A DNA stretch of 64,000 nucleotides from Steinernema hermaphroditum (Eukaryota > Nematoda > Chromadorea > Rhabditida > Steinernematidae). A model generated the notes under the pieces. It did not search any database and was not told the origin of the DNA. It was given only the letters and a program-made list of their open reading frames with translations. Where the stretch lies: contig CM059625.1 in NCBI GenBank assembly GCA_030435675.1, forward strand, positions 11,966,001-12,030,000. The letters are read 5' to 3'. How positions within the stretch are numbered: the first letter of the stretch is position 1; each line of letters starts with the position of its first letter. The position numbers and the translations under genes were made by a program. Below are positions 35,501-47,153 of this stretch, in pieces.

Positions 35501-37681
35501 CCTCAGAAACGCCTAAAGTCAGTAAAAAAAGAAGGGACTGCGAATAACGACACTACACCAGAAGATTCAAAATCTGAGCTGAAACGACTCCAGAACGATC
35601 TTGAAGAAGAGGGAGCCGAACCAGCAAATTTGTTCTCTATTTTAAAGTATGCGCGACCAGAATGGATTTACATCGTACTTGGCATTTTTGCTTCTCTGAT
35701 TCAGGGATGCGTTTTTCCTGCATATTCTCTGCTTTTTACGCAAATTATAACGGTAGGTCATATACCAACAACCTTATTTTGAAGTCGATCATTTCAGGTC
35801 TTCTCCGTTTCCAGCAAGTCAGAAATGCGGAACGAAGGTCACTTCTGGGCGCTCATGTTTCTCGTTCTTGGAGGAATCCAGGCGATCACTATGTTCGGAC
35901 AGGCGTTCTTCTTCGGATTTTCGGCAGAAAGGGTTACCATGCGCCTGAGGTCTAAACTGTTTCGGAACATTATGCGAATGGACATTGCGTACTTTGACCA
36001 ACCAAAGCACTCGAGTGGCAAAATCGCCACTCGTCTCGCTACGGATACTCCGAATGTGAAATCGGTAACTTATGTTAGATACAGACATTATGGAATTGTG
36101 TTCAGGCAATCGACTATCGTTTGGGTGCTGTTTTCAGTTCCCTTGTCTCGGTGAGCTGTGGTGTTGGGATTGGATTCTATTTTGGCTGGCAAATGGCGCT
36201 TCTTTCTGTTGCCATTTTTCCACTGTTGGGAGTCGCACAGGCAATGCAAGTTAAATACATTGAAGGACGAACAGTTGCTGACGAGAAAGAGCTTGAAAAT
36301 TCGGGAAAGGTATAGCTAAAATCATGGATCGTTAAAGGAATTCGTTTTAGGTTGCCATGGAAGCGATCGAAAATGTCCGGACAGTACAGGCGCTGACTCT
36401 TGAAGACAAATTCCAACGTACCTTCTGCCACCACCTCGAACGTCCACATAGTACTTCTACGCGGAAGGCAATCACCCAAGGCCTAATGTACGGCTTTTCC
36501 AACTGCATTTTCTACTTTTTATACGCTGCATCATTCCGTTTCGGACTCTGGCTGATTGTTAGCGGATATCTCGCTCCTATGAACGTTCTGAAGTAGGCCT
36601 ATGCAGATCTTTTAACAAATCAGTTTCTATGCTCAGAGTTCTTTTCGCGATCAGCTTCACGGCCGGAACTCTTGGTTTTGCAAGCTCATACTTCCCCGAA
36701 TACATTAAAGCCCGCTTTGCAGCCGGTATCATTTTCAAAATGCTTGGCGAAACGCCTAAAATCGATGGACTCTCGAAAAACGGGAAGCGACCGGTAAGAG
36801 ATGAGAAATAGTTAGCGTGTCGATTTCTGTGCTATTCCAGGACATTAATGGACGCGTTCACTTTAATGATCTTCACTTTTCTTATCCCGAAAGACCTGGT
36901 GTGCGTATTCTGAAAGGATTGAATCTCACAGTGCAGCCTGGACAGACTCTCGCATTGGTTGGACCAAGCGGGTGCGGAAAGTCAACGGTGATCTCTCTTC
37001 TTGAACGATTCTACGACCCTCTGGACGGTCAAGTGGTAAGGGTTATCTTCTCCTTCCAGAGTAAATGTTGTGATCCAGGTTGTGGATTCAACGAATCTGT
37101 GCGAGATAAATCCAGGGCACATCCGTTCCCAGATGGCTCTAGTTTCGCAGGAGCCCATCCTCTTCGACTGTTCCATTCGAGAGAACATCATCTACGGACT
37201 GGACGCAGAATCGATCACAGACGCGCAGATCGAGGAAGTGGCTCGCCTAGCCAACATCTACAAATTTATCAGCGATCTTCCTGATGGCATGAACACTCGT
37301 GTGGGCGAAAAGGGAACGCAGTTGTCGGGTGGCCAGAAACAGCGCATCGCTATTGCCCGAGCTCTCATCAGAAAGCCGAAGATTCTGCTGCTCGACGAAG
37401 CGACGAGTGCCCTAGATACGGAGAGCGAGAAGGTCGTACAGGAAGCGCTCGACAGGGCAAGTGAAGGGCGCACCTGCATCATTATCGCGCACCGCCTCGC
37501 TACCGTAGTGAATGCTGACTGCATTGCCGTTGTGACGGACGGAGTTGTGATTGAGAAAGGTAACTTGATGCTTCGCAGCTCTTGATCAAAGCCGTTGTTT
37601 GTAGGCACTCATAGCGAACTGATGAATCTGCAAGGTGCGTACCACAAACTCACGCAGAAGCAGAACATGAAGAAGGTCTAG
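32548..37681 (+). CDS. P-glycoprotein-type ABC transporter (ABCB), copy A
   Basis: Fifteen exons: 32548-32576, 33246-33300, 33344-33732, 33780-34362, 34414-34650, 34694-34897, 34944-35298, 35406-35752, 35798-36064, 36106-36309, 36351-36592, 36637-36793, 36841-37035, 37079-37559 and 37605-37681, about 1273 aa. The short first exon ([10 protein letters not shown]) was placed because it ends at a phase-matching GTAGGT donor. The architecture is TMD-NBD-TMD-NBD. NBD1 has [17 protein letters not shown] and [15 protein letters not shown]2 has [17 protein letters not shown] and [12 protein letters not shown], so both ATP sites look functional. Such pumps export hydrophobic compounds across the plasma membrane and are linked to xenobiotic and anthelmintic tolerance in nematodes. 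AATAAA lies near 37780. It is a tandem paralogue of copy B. Confidence 0.93.
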
Positions 37682-38491
37682 ACAAAACTACTTCATCGAC
37701 TGTTTTATCATCGTTCTATATTTCTGATCTCGATATTAACATTAAGATTTTCATTAGCATCCTCATTCACTTCAATGATAATAAAAGAGATTTTCCAGGA
37801 TCTGCGTATTCGTCGTTCCTGACAGGAGAATATGTTGATCGATATGCAATATGCAGATATGCAATTCTTATATAAATCTACTGTGTCTCAAAATGTTGGC
37901 CATTGTGAAACGAGTCCGGAATTAGGATTCGCTTTCAGCATCTCTAATCCAAACTAAAAAAGGAACCAACACAAACCACTCTTTTATCTTCAGACGACAC
38001 GACAAAAAGGGGATGCTGGAGAGTCGACGCTCGAGGAAGATAGCGGTTAATACCGCGACAACGTTACAGTTCCCCGCTGAAGAGATTACACACTTCCGGC
38101 GAAGTACCTGCGGTAGGATACCCTCACGGATCTGTGGAAGGCGAACGGCAGCGTTTGTCATTGCTGAAACCGTGGCAAGCTTATAGTGACAAGTCAAATA
38201 TTCATTCAGGTTCAAATTTCACCGAAAACGTTATCATTTTAAACGTAGCAAACATCCGGAAACACTCCGAAAGGCAGACCCTCTCCGGTCGTAATGTGAG
38301 CAATTTCGAGCTTACAAGGAAGGTCCCTGAAGTGATAGACGCCGATTTGGCTGAAACTTTGTAAACTGGTAGAGCTATGGCCATGAAGTACAGCGACGTA
38401 TGCCGCACCGACAGCATCTCATGGGAGAGGGTCTAAAAGTAGGTTAAAAGACAGGGGTTAGGTGATATAGTTTTGTTAAAGCCTATTGAAA
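37682..38491. other. Spacer after copy A
   Basis: 3' UTR with AATAAA near 37780, then unremarkable sequence with no supportable exon. Confidence 0.35.
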
Positions 38492-38880
38492 GCCGATGAC
38501 CGTGTGGTGTAGTGGTTAACGTGCCTGCCTACGACGACCCTTTTTCGATCGGGTTCGATCTCCGTGGACGGCATGACGTGTTTCTTGATCTTACTATCTT
38601 CGTCAATGTCTTTAACATCTAAAATGCACGAAAATCGCCATTTACGAGTGTTGCACAACGACCACACACAGCGATGACGGAATGGTACCCCTGTCGCAGC
38701 TTCCTATTGCCTAAAATCAACCGGTTTTCGTGCGATTAAATGGGTTAAACACATTGACGAAGATCAAGAAAAACGTAATAAGGTCAAGAAAAACATTATG
38801 CCGTCGACGGGGATCGAAGCCGGCCGTAAAATAATCGTCGTAGTCCGGCACGTTGACCTCTACACCACACGATCATCGCC
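38492..38880. repeat. Inverted pair of tRNA-derived SINE-like copies
   Basis: The plus-strand copy begins around 38494 with a tRNA A-box-like GTGGTGTAGTGGTTAACG and a B-box-like GGGTTCGATCTCC at about 38551. The second copy, about 38754-38880, is the reverse complement (B-box seen as GGATCGAAGCC at 38811, A-box as CCTCTACACCACAC at 38858). The arms also share the tail TTCTTGATCTT and the CATTGACGAAGATCAAG complement. About 130 bp separate them. Neither copy folds as a complete tRNA, because the acceptor stem is not formed. Confidence 0.6.
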
Positions 38881-38965
38881 TCATCGTTCCTCTGTACAAG
38901 AGACGCTTCGGCGCCGCTGTCTAAGGCGGAATCTAAGCCTCTTCGGAGCGCCCCTGGTCACAAAA

Positions 38966-39040
38966 GGAGCGAACGGCCGAAGTGGTTAGTACCTTGGCTG
39001 ACATTTTTGGAGTCCGTTATCCTAGGGACCATGCATGCAC
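38966..39040 (+). repeat. Second tRNA-like repeat fragment
   Basis: GGCCGAAGTGGTTAG followed by T-rich sequence and TCCTAGGGACCATGCATGCA. A related stretch (GGCCGCTAAGTGGTTAGGG...TAGGATGCATGCATG) is found near 42131 in the first intron of copy B, so this is a dispersed element fragment and not a functional tRNA. Confidence 0.35.
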
Positions 39041-39381
39041 ACTTTGCAATCAAAGCAAAATTGTGAACACTGCGTCATGGACAGCTAATTTTGTTGCACA
39101 GTTCATGTACTCAATTAGGTCTGCGGTTTGCCCCTAGTCTCGCATCGAACGGTACATGTTTACCGTATTCTTGTAAGGAGGCGCAGAACATTCATAACTG
39201 AAATTGGGACAGGGATGATGCTGACAGATGATGACAGGGCACGATGCTTCAATGCAAGGCTCCCCTAAAGAAGGAGAGGAATGTTGGAATTCTAGCTAAG
39301 GGGCACTCCTGAAAAAAATGACCACAAGCGTAATGTGTTTAGCCTCGGGGTACTTGATTTCTCTCATCACCAGGGATTTAG

Positions 39382-40068
39382 CTGTTATTGTATTCGTCAA
39401 AAATCTCTCGCAAAAAAGGAGAGGGCTCCTGCCACGAAAATTTTGCGCGCGCATTTCACGCGCCAAAAAGTTTACAATGGGAAATGCTAAAAATCATAGT
39501 AATCCGATTTTTTTTTCGTTTCTGACGCGATTTCTCCAAATTCCATTAACGGACGGTTGCTCAGCAGACTCTGGCGCGTCGAATGAGCCCTGGCACGACT
39601 GCCAGTATGCTTTCCTCGCAGAGTTATTAGGATCAATGGTGGATAATGGCACCTTGAATCGTAAGCTGTGGATTTTTAAGAATATGATGGATTAGCTGCC
39701 CATCACTATGTCGTACATGGATCCTCCTGTGATCTAGGACATCTCCAACATATGAATCTGTAGCTAACTGTTCAACTCTCAATTGCAGACTAATGGTCAT
39801 TCTAATAACTCTGCGAGGAAAGCATACTGGTAGTCGAGCCAGGGCTCATTCGACGCGCCAGAGTCTGCTGAGCAACCGTCCGTTAATGGAATTTGGAGAA
39901 ATCGCGTCAGAAACGAGAAAAAATCGGATTATTATGATTTTGAGCATTTCCCATTGTAAACTTTTTGGCGCGTGAAATGCGCGCGCAAAATTTTCGTGAC
40001 GCGTGAAATACGCGCGCAAAATTTTCGTGGCGGGAGCTTTGCGAGAGATTTTTGACGAATACAATAGC
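39382..40068. repeat. Fold-back element with ~250-bp arms
   Basis: 39382-39630 is the reverse complement of 39802-40068 with few differences. The outer end reads CTGTTATTGTATTCGTCAAA on the left and its complement at the right edge. The right arm is about 18-28 bp longer because a unit around GCGCGCAAAATTTTCGTG is duplicated at about 39979-40030. The central 171 bp has no open frame. No transposase is present, so it is a non-autonomous fold-back or MITE-type element. I could not settle a target-site duplication. Confidence 0.75.
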
Positions 40069-40882
40069 CTCTGCATTCTGAGCATATGTTGACAATTTTG
40101 CGTTTAGCGATTGGTGATATGGAGCGGGTAACAGACATGCAAAACGGCCGTAAACTATTTGTCGTCCAACGGTCTTTATCAGTCGAATATTCTCGGACAA
40201 AAACTGCGAGCTTCCCACTCTCACCACGTAAGGCCCAGAGGTACACTGAAATGTGAATATACAAGGTGTCGGAACACACAAACGACACAAAGAAATTTAC
40301 GACTGTGCAGCTGATCGACTGTTGTCTCGCGTCAAGGACTTGTCCATTGATAAAGTATGCACCCTTATCACGTGTTATAGAAATGACACATTTATAGCAG
40401 CATCGTGCTCTACTTACACCAAACTCGCTCTAGATCCCATTTCTCCCTTTATTTAGTTGGAAAGTTAATGACTTACAGCAGTTGAGAAGTAATCAAATCT
40501 CGACTCTCTTCTTCATACATGAAGTTAACTTCTGTTAGCTTCGTGTGCTTGACTCGCGGCCGCGTGTCGACACACTATCAGCCTCTAATATAAGACCAAC
40601 TCATTGAAGCGGCGATAAGGCATCAGGGAAATTTCGTCACAAGCCACAAGTACTTAATTCGCCTTAGCATTGTCAGTCGTCGGAAGTGCCAGTTTGTCGT
40701 GCACTAAACGCCTTAATTGCTGTAGTATTGCTTTTCACATGTTTCTTAACGACAGTTGTTAGTTCATTTACGCGCTTGATGTTAGCTTGACGAATGATTC
40801 TTTGTTTTTCTGAAGTTTCATTGTAATCATTTGTTATTGAACAATAGTTTCAGGTGGTCGAGCACCTCAACGACAAACACCG
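40069..40882. other. Upstream region of copy B
   Basis: No exon supported. Presumed promoter and 5' UTR of the gene starting at 40883. Confidence 0.35.
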
Positions 40883-43800
40883 ATGCCGTTTTTCAAGAAA
40901 AAGGTCGGCGATATAAACGACGAGGAAAAGTAAGTTTCTTTACCGAAGCACCCGTTTAATATTGTGTTCGGGGGAAGGGCTTTATTACATTTTTTTCATA
41001 TATGTGCGTATGCCAACCATCAATTAAATTAACACCTTTAAAGCTTCGAAATAAAACCGGAAAGTTCCAGCATACACTGTTCAACATATAACAGTCAGAA
41101 AAGCTAAAACCGTTTGAGATCGGTCCATTATGAATTTGGGAGGTTAATATTATGATGAACCATGTATTTTTTAAAGAATGGACACAATTATGCTCGATTT
41201 TGCCATATTGCCGAAGTTATTGACATCCCGCATTTGTGGAAATGGAGCTGCTTATTAGCTGGAGATAATTGGACAGGTGAACAAAACAATGATGTCAGTG
41301 GGAAATCGATGGAAAAATTAAAAACACAGAAGCAATCTGTTTATATCAGCTCTTCAAAAAAGCTCGCATAACAGAACTCTTTCGAAAGTAACACTATTTA
41401 CTGATGTAATTAAAAGAGCCTCAATGTCGGTCTCAAGTGTAGCTCGGATCCAACTATCTCGAGAGACTCACTGAAAGCTCGTGGAAAAATTCGTCCGCAC
41501 AAACATTTTACCGGTATTGTTTTGCCAATGATGAGGGACATTCGTCAAACTCATGTCGTCAGATCAACGCCCCTGGATCGAAAAGATCAAATCACACTGT
41601 TTTCGAACTCCTTTTGCTTGTCTTTTCCTGCCAGAGATGAGTCTCTATTTTCCGATATGTGCCCATGCATCTATTATGTCGCTATTTTTTTCCGTATTTG
41701 CTCGGAAATACGATGAATCACCTCGTGTTATTTGCATAATTCCCTGCATGTGGCGACAACGTTCACATCTTGGTCTTTTCTCGTGCGCGTAGTTTGGTCA
41801 GTCGAAGTCGGATGCAAGGCGTGCCGCCGCCTCAGCTGCTGAGCGCTGTTTCGTAAGAGTCAACGCAAATACTGAAATCGTTTTCGCGGCCGAGAACCGA
41901 GGTGTCCGGTGTTCACGTCATTCGCGAGAATTTCGCAATTTGCGCGGAGGTGCACCAAAATTCGAGGGAGATCACTGCTCATTCTGTTTTTTCGCACCAT
42001 TAGGTTTGCGGTTTTCTGCAAGTTCTGCCTGGCATTGAGCCAATTGCCACGAGGCGATGCCGTCGACCCTGCGCGATGTCGATGAGCCCGCACTGCGACA
42101 ACCGCTGATCAAACGCATATTAAGAAGGTAGGCCGCTAAGTGGTTAGGGTTCCTTAGGATGCATGCATGTTTTAAGTAAAATGTATTCTGCTTGGCTTGT
42201 TTAACTTTTTATTATTGATCTGATTGCAGAGATGCCACAAATAAAGAACAACCAGAAGAACAGAAGAAGGTGTCAATTATTCAACTGGTAATAATTGTTT
42301 TTGTGGAACTGCTTCCATCTCAACAATGCATTCTAGTTTCGATATGCCTCAAAATTCGACCTGTTGCTCATTGTCGTCGGCAGTGTCGTGGCCGTTGGTA
42401 CCGGTCTTGGATTCCCATTCATGTCAGTGATCTTCGGAGATATCACTCAGTCATTTATAAATGCAACTATGGTCATTAATGACGTTCGTACGTTATCTTT
42501 GTAATACCATTCACCTAAGCCTATTTGTTTAGACATCGATATCGACAATGAGAGCGTTCCATTTTCGGAACTCTACAATCTTTCCAGATTTCAAACGGAT
42601 ATAGTCAATAATTGTTTGGACTACGTTTATTTGGGAATTGCTATGTTCATAGCAGCGACAGTTCAAGTGATGTGCTTCTTAGTGGCCGGGGAGAACATGA
42701 TTCACCGTATGCGAATTGCATTTTTGAGAGCTATTCTACGCCAGGATATTCCTTGGTACGACAAGCACAACAGCGGAACTTTGACAACCAAGCTTTTTGA
42801 GTGAGTGGATCATGTTGCATACAGAACTATATAATTGTGTTGCAGTAATTTGGAACGGGTAAAAGAAGGCACTGGTGACAAATGCGCTCTCCTTATACAA
42901 TTTGTCAGTCAATTTTTCGCCGGCCTAGCAATCGCCTTCTCATATGACTGGCGTTTAACGTTGATCATGGTTTCGCTGTCACCTTTCATCATGCTTTGTG
43001 GAGCTTTCATCGCGAAACTTATGGCTAATTCGGCAACACGGGAGGCTGAAAAGTACGCCATCGCAGGATCTGTGGCCGAAGAAGTGCTCACCTCTATTCG
43101 AACAGTCGTGTCATTCAATGGGCAAGAAAAAGAGTGCAGTCGCTATAACAAGGCACTTCAAGCGGGCAAGATCGATGGAATCATGAAGTCCATCTACGTT
43201 GGAGTTGGCCTTGCTTTAACATTCCTTATTATCTTCTCTTCGTACACGCTTGCATTCTGGGTTGGTACCGATTACGTGGTATGGGGCTGGATCGAGCCAA
43301 GTACTCTCCTGACGGTGTTCTTCTCTGTTATGTTGGGTTCCATGGCTATGGGACAGGCGGGCCCACAGTTCGCTGTGATAGGAACGGCTCAAGGAGCGGC
43401 TGCCGCGATATTTGACATCATCGACCGGGTGCGTTATTAAGAGTTTTTCCTTCCAATGCTTGCGTGGTGACATTTTCAGGAGCCCGAAATTGACTCATAT
43501 TCCGAAGATGGCATCCGTCCAGAACGCGTCGAAGGGCGCATTGTCGTCAACGACGTGAGGTTCCAATACCCGACGCGTCCGGACATCCCTATCCTGAAGG
43601 GGGTTTCGTTCACGGTGAATCCGGGAGAGACCGTCGCCCTCGTGGGATCTAGCGGTTGCGGAAAAAGTACAATAGTTCAGCTACTCTTGCGTTACTACAA
43701 TCCACACAGTGGATCAGTAGGTTCTCTCAAACACGACATTGTCACCTGAGTTTGTTTAGATCACCATCGACGGACACGAGATCTCTTTGATCAACATTCG

Positions 43801-46800
43801 GCATTTGCGAAACCTCATCGGTGTCGTCAGCCAGGAGCCGATTCTTTTCAACTGTTCTATTAAACAGAATATCATGTACGGCAACGACGATATCAGTGAA
43901 GAGGACATTGTTCGAGCGTGTCGTAAGGCTAACGCTGAGACATTCATCAAAGACCTTCCGGAGGTTTGCCGGGCTCGATCAACTTATTCACGACCACACT
44001 GTTGTTCAGAAGTATGAGACTCTTGTTGGTGACCGAGGGACGCAGCTTTCGGGTGGCCAAAAGCAGCGCATCGCCATCGCGCGCGCACTCGTCCGCGATC
44101 CCAAGATTCTGCTTCTGGACGAGGCGACGAGCGCGCTCGACGCGGAGAGCGAGTCGATCGTACAGGAAGCGCTCGAGAAGGCGTCGAAGGGACGAACGAC
44201 TCTTATCATCGCCCACCGTCTTTCCACGATCAGAAATGCCGACAAGATCATTGCTATCAAAGGAGGTGAAGTCCAAGAAGTGGGAAAACACGAAGAACTC
44301 ATGGCCCAGAAAGGACTCTATTACGAACTGGTCAATGCTCAAGTGTTTGCAGATGTAGAGAAAGGTGAGGACACCATTGAACTTCTGTCCGTAGTGTGAG
44401 CACTTTCAGTGAACAACCAGGAGAAAGCAGTTCTAGAGCGTCAATTCTCTGACATGTCTGCTCGGTCTCGTTTTTCGAGTACCTCCTCTGTGAAAAGGGA
44501 CGGAGCTCGGTTTACTGGTCGCCTAATGTCAGTTGACGAAAATGACGAGGACGCCCCTAAGTTTGGTGCACCTGGAGAGCAACCAGATGTGAAATCCGAA
44601 ACAAAACGTTTGCAAAAAGATCTTGAAAAGGAAGGCGCTAAGCCGGCGAATTTATTCTCTATTCTGAAGTACGCACGACCGGAATGGATCTTTATTATCA
44701 TTGCTGTGGTGGCAGCGACCATTCAGGGATGTGTATTTCCCGCATTCTCACTGTTTTTCACCGAAATTCTAACGGTATCTTTTGCAGCCTATCCATAACA
44801 CTAATTCTTTTTCTTGTTCAGGTTTTTACCACCACGGATAAAGAAGAAATGTCGCGTAAGGGTCACTTCTGGGCTTTGATGTTCCTTGTGCTCGGAGTGG
44901 TCCAGGGAGTTACAATGTTCAGTCAAGCCTTCTTTTTTGGGATGTCGGCGGAACGGTTAACCATGCGCCTTCGTGCGATGCTGTTTCGGAACGTTATGCG
45001 GATGGACATAGCCTATTTCGATCAACCCAATCACTCCAGTGGCAAAATCAGCACTCGCCTAGCTACAGACACGCCAAACGTTAAGTCGGTGAGTACATTT
45101 GCATATTACACGTATACCTTATTACCAAACAAGGGAGAGGAGAATTGGCTTGTTTTGATAACATTCAAAAGATTCGAATTTTTCTCCCTTTCTCCTTGTC
45201 TTATACTACAATATTTGCAGGCGATTGATTATCGTCTTGGTTCGGTATTCAGTGCCGTGGTCTCTGTTGGCTGCGGTATTGGAATCGCATTCTACTACGG
45301 TTGGCAGATGGCTCTTCTTGTTGTTGCCATATTTCCTCTGGGAGGCGTCGGACAGGCACTACAGATGAAATACATAGAAGGACGAGCTAAAGCTGATGCT
45401 AAGGAACTGGAAAATTCCGGAAAGGTATAATTTCGCCCGGGAAATTCATAAGAATGTATTTTAAGACTGCTATGGAGGCCATCGAAAACATTCGAACTGT
45501 TCAAGCGCTTACCCTTGAAGATCGCTTCCACCGTGCTTTCTGTGAACATCTTGCTTATCCACATAGCACATCAACTCGCAAATCGATCGTTCAAGGATTC
45601 ACTTATGGATTTTCTGTAATTTTTTCACTTGACACACGAACGAAATGTTTCAATTTCCTTCAAATTTCAGAACTCAATCTTCTACTTTTTGTATTCGGCA
45701 GCATTTCGATTCGGACTGTACCTTATCATCAAGCGCATTCTTATTCCCATGCACGTTATGAAGTTAGTCGCTTTATTTATTTTGCTAATATTTTTTTATC
45801 ACATATTTGCAGAGTTTTATTCGCTATCAGCTTCACAGCTGGAAGTATGGGATTCGCCAGTGCCTACTTCCCCGAATACATTAAAGCCCGCTTTGCAGCC
45901 GGTATCATTTTCAAAATGCTTGGAGAAACGCCTAAAATCGATGGACTCTCGAAAAACGGAAAGCGACCGGTAAGAGATGAGAAATCATTGACGTTGGCGA
46001 TTCTTGTGTTATTCCAGGACATTAATGGACGCGTTCACTTTAATGATCTTCACTTTTCTTATCCCGAAAGGCCTGGTGTGCGTATTCTGAAAGGATTGAA
46101 TCTCACAGTGCAGCCTGGACAGACCCTCGCATTGGTTGGACCAAGCGGGTGCGGAAAGTCTACGGTGATCTCTCTTCTTGAACGATTCTACGACCCTCTG
46201 GACGGTCAAGTGGTAAGGGTTATCTTCTCCTTGCAGAGTAAATGTTGTGATCCAGGTTGTGGATTCAACGAATCTGTGCGAGATAAATCCAGGGCACATC
46301 CGTTCCCAGATGGCTCTAGTTTCGCAGGAGCCCATCCTCTTCGACTGTTCCATTCGAGAGAACATCATCTACGGACTGGACGCAGAATCGATCACAGACG
46401 CGCAGATCGAGGAAGTGGCTCGCCTAGCCAACATCCACAAATTTATCAGCGATCTTCCTGATGGCATGAACACTCGTGTGGGCGAAAAGGGAACGCAGTT
46501 GTCGGGTGGCCAGAAACAGCGCATCGCTATTGCCCGAGCTCTCATCAGAAAGCCGAAGATTCTGCTGCTCGACGAAGCGACGAGCGCCCTAGATACGGAG
46601 AGCGAAAAGGTCGTACAGGAAGCGCTCGACAGGGCAAGTGAGGGGCGCACCTGCATCATCATCGCGCACCGCCTCGCTACCGTAGTGAATGCTGACTGCA
46701 TTGCCGTTGTGACGGACGGAGTTGTAATCGAGAAAGGTAACTTGATGCTTCGCAGCACTTGATCAAAGCCGTTGTTTGTAGGCACTCATAGCGAACTGAT

Positions 46801-46858
46801 GAATCTGCAAGGTGCGTACTACAAACTCACGCAGAAGCAGAACATGAAGAAGGTGTAG
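40883..46858 (+). CDS. P-glycoprotein-type ABC transporter (ABCB), copy B
   Basis: Seventeen exons: 40883-40929, 42230-42287, 42337-42487, 42533-42800, 42846-43428, 43480-43716, 43760-43963, 44010-44364, 44410-44774, 44822-45088, 45221-45424, 45466-45615, 45671-45762, 45813-45969, 46018-46212, 46256-46736 and 46782-46858, about 1296 aa. It opens [16 protein letters not shown], then a 1.3-kb first intron. Two transmembrane domains alternate with two intact nucleotide-binding domains ([26 protein letters not shown] twice, [12 protein letters not shown] twice). It differs from copy A in a longer first extracellular loop ([16 protein letters not shown]), a longer linker and two extra introns (42488-42532, 45616-45670). 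Two tracts are almost identical to copy A, introns included. AATAAA lies at 46977. Role: export pump, as for copy A. Confidence 0.93.
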
Positions 46859-47153
46859 ACAAAACTTCTTCATCGACTGTTTTTATCACCTACTACGTAC
46901 TCTATGTCTTTGATCTCGATCTTTGTTATTTTTAAATTCTGTTCATCCTAAACAAGCATATCATACACTATGTAACAATAAACCTTTTGTGAAATTTACT
47001 TCTTGGATGGAGGGTTTATGTGCCATGCGATCAACTCCGGCGGAACTCACATGTATATTCACATATTTGCACTTACGGGGTGTTGAATCAGTCATGTTGG
47101 AAAGCGTTTATCGTAAACTTAGTTTATTTGTTTTATACACATAATGCTCACGT

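Noticed and set aside
38494..38580. Functional tRNA gene
   Set aside because: A and B boxes are present, but no acceptor stem or anticodon arm pairs properly and a mirrored copy lies nearby, so a SINE is more likely.
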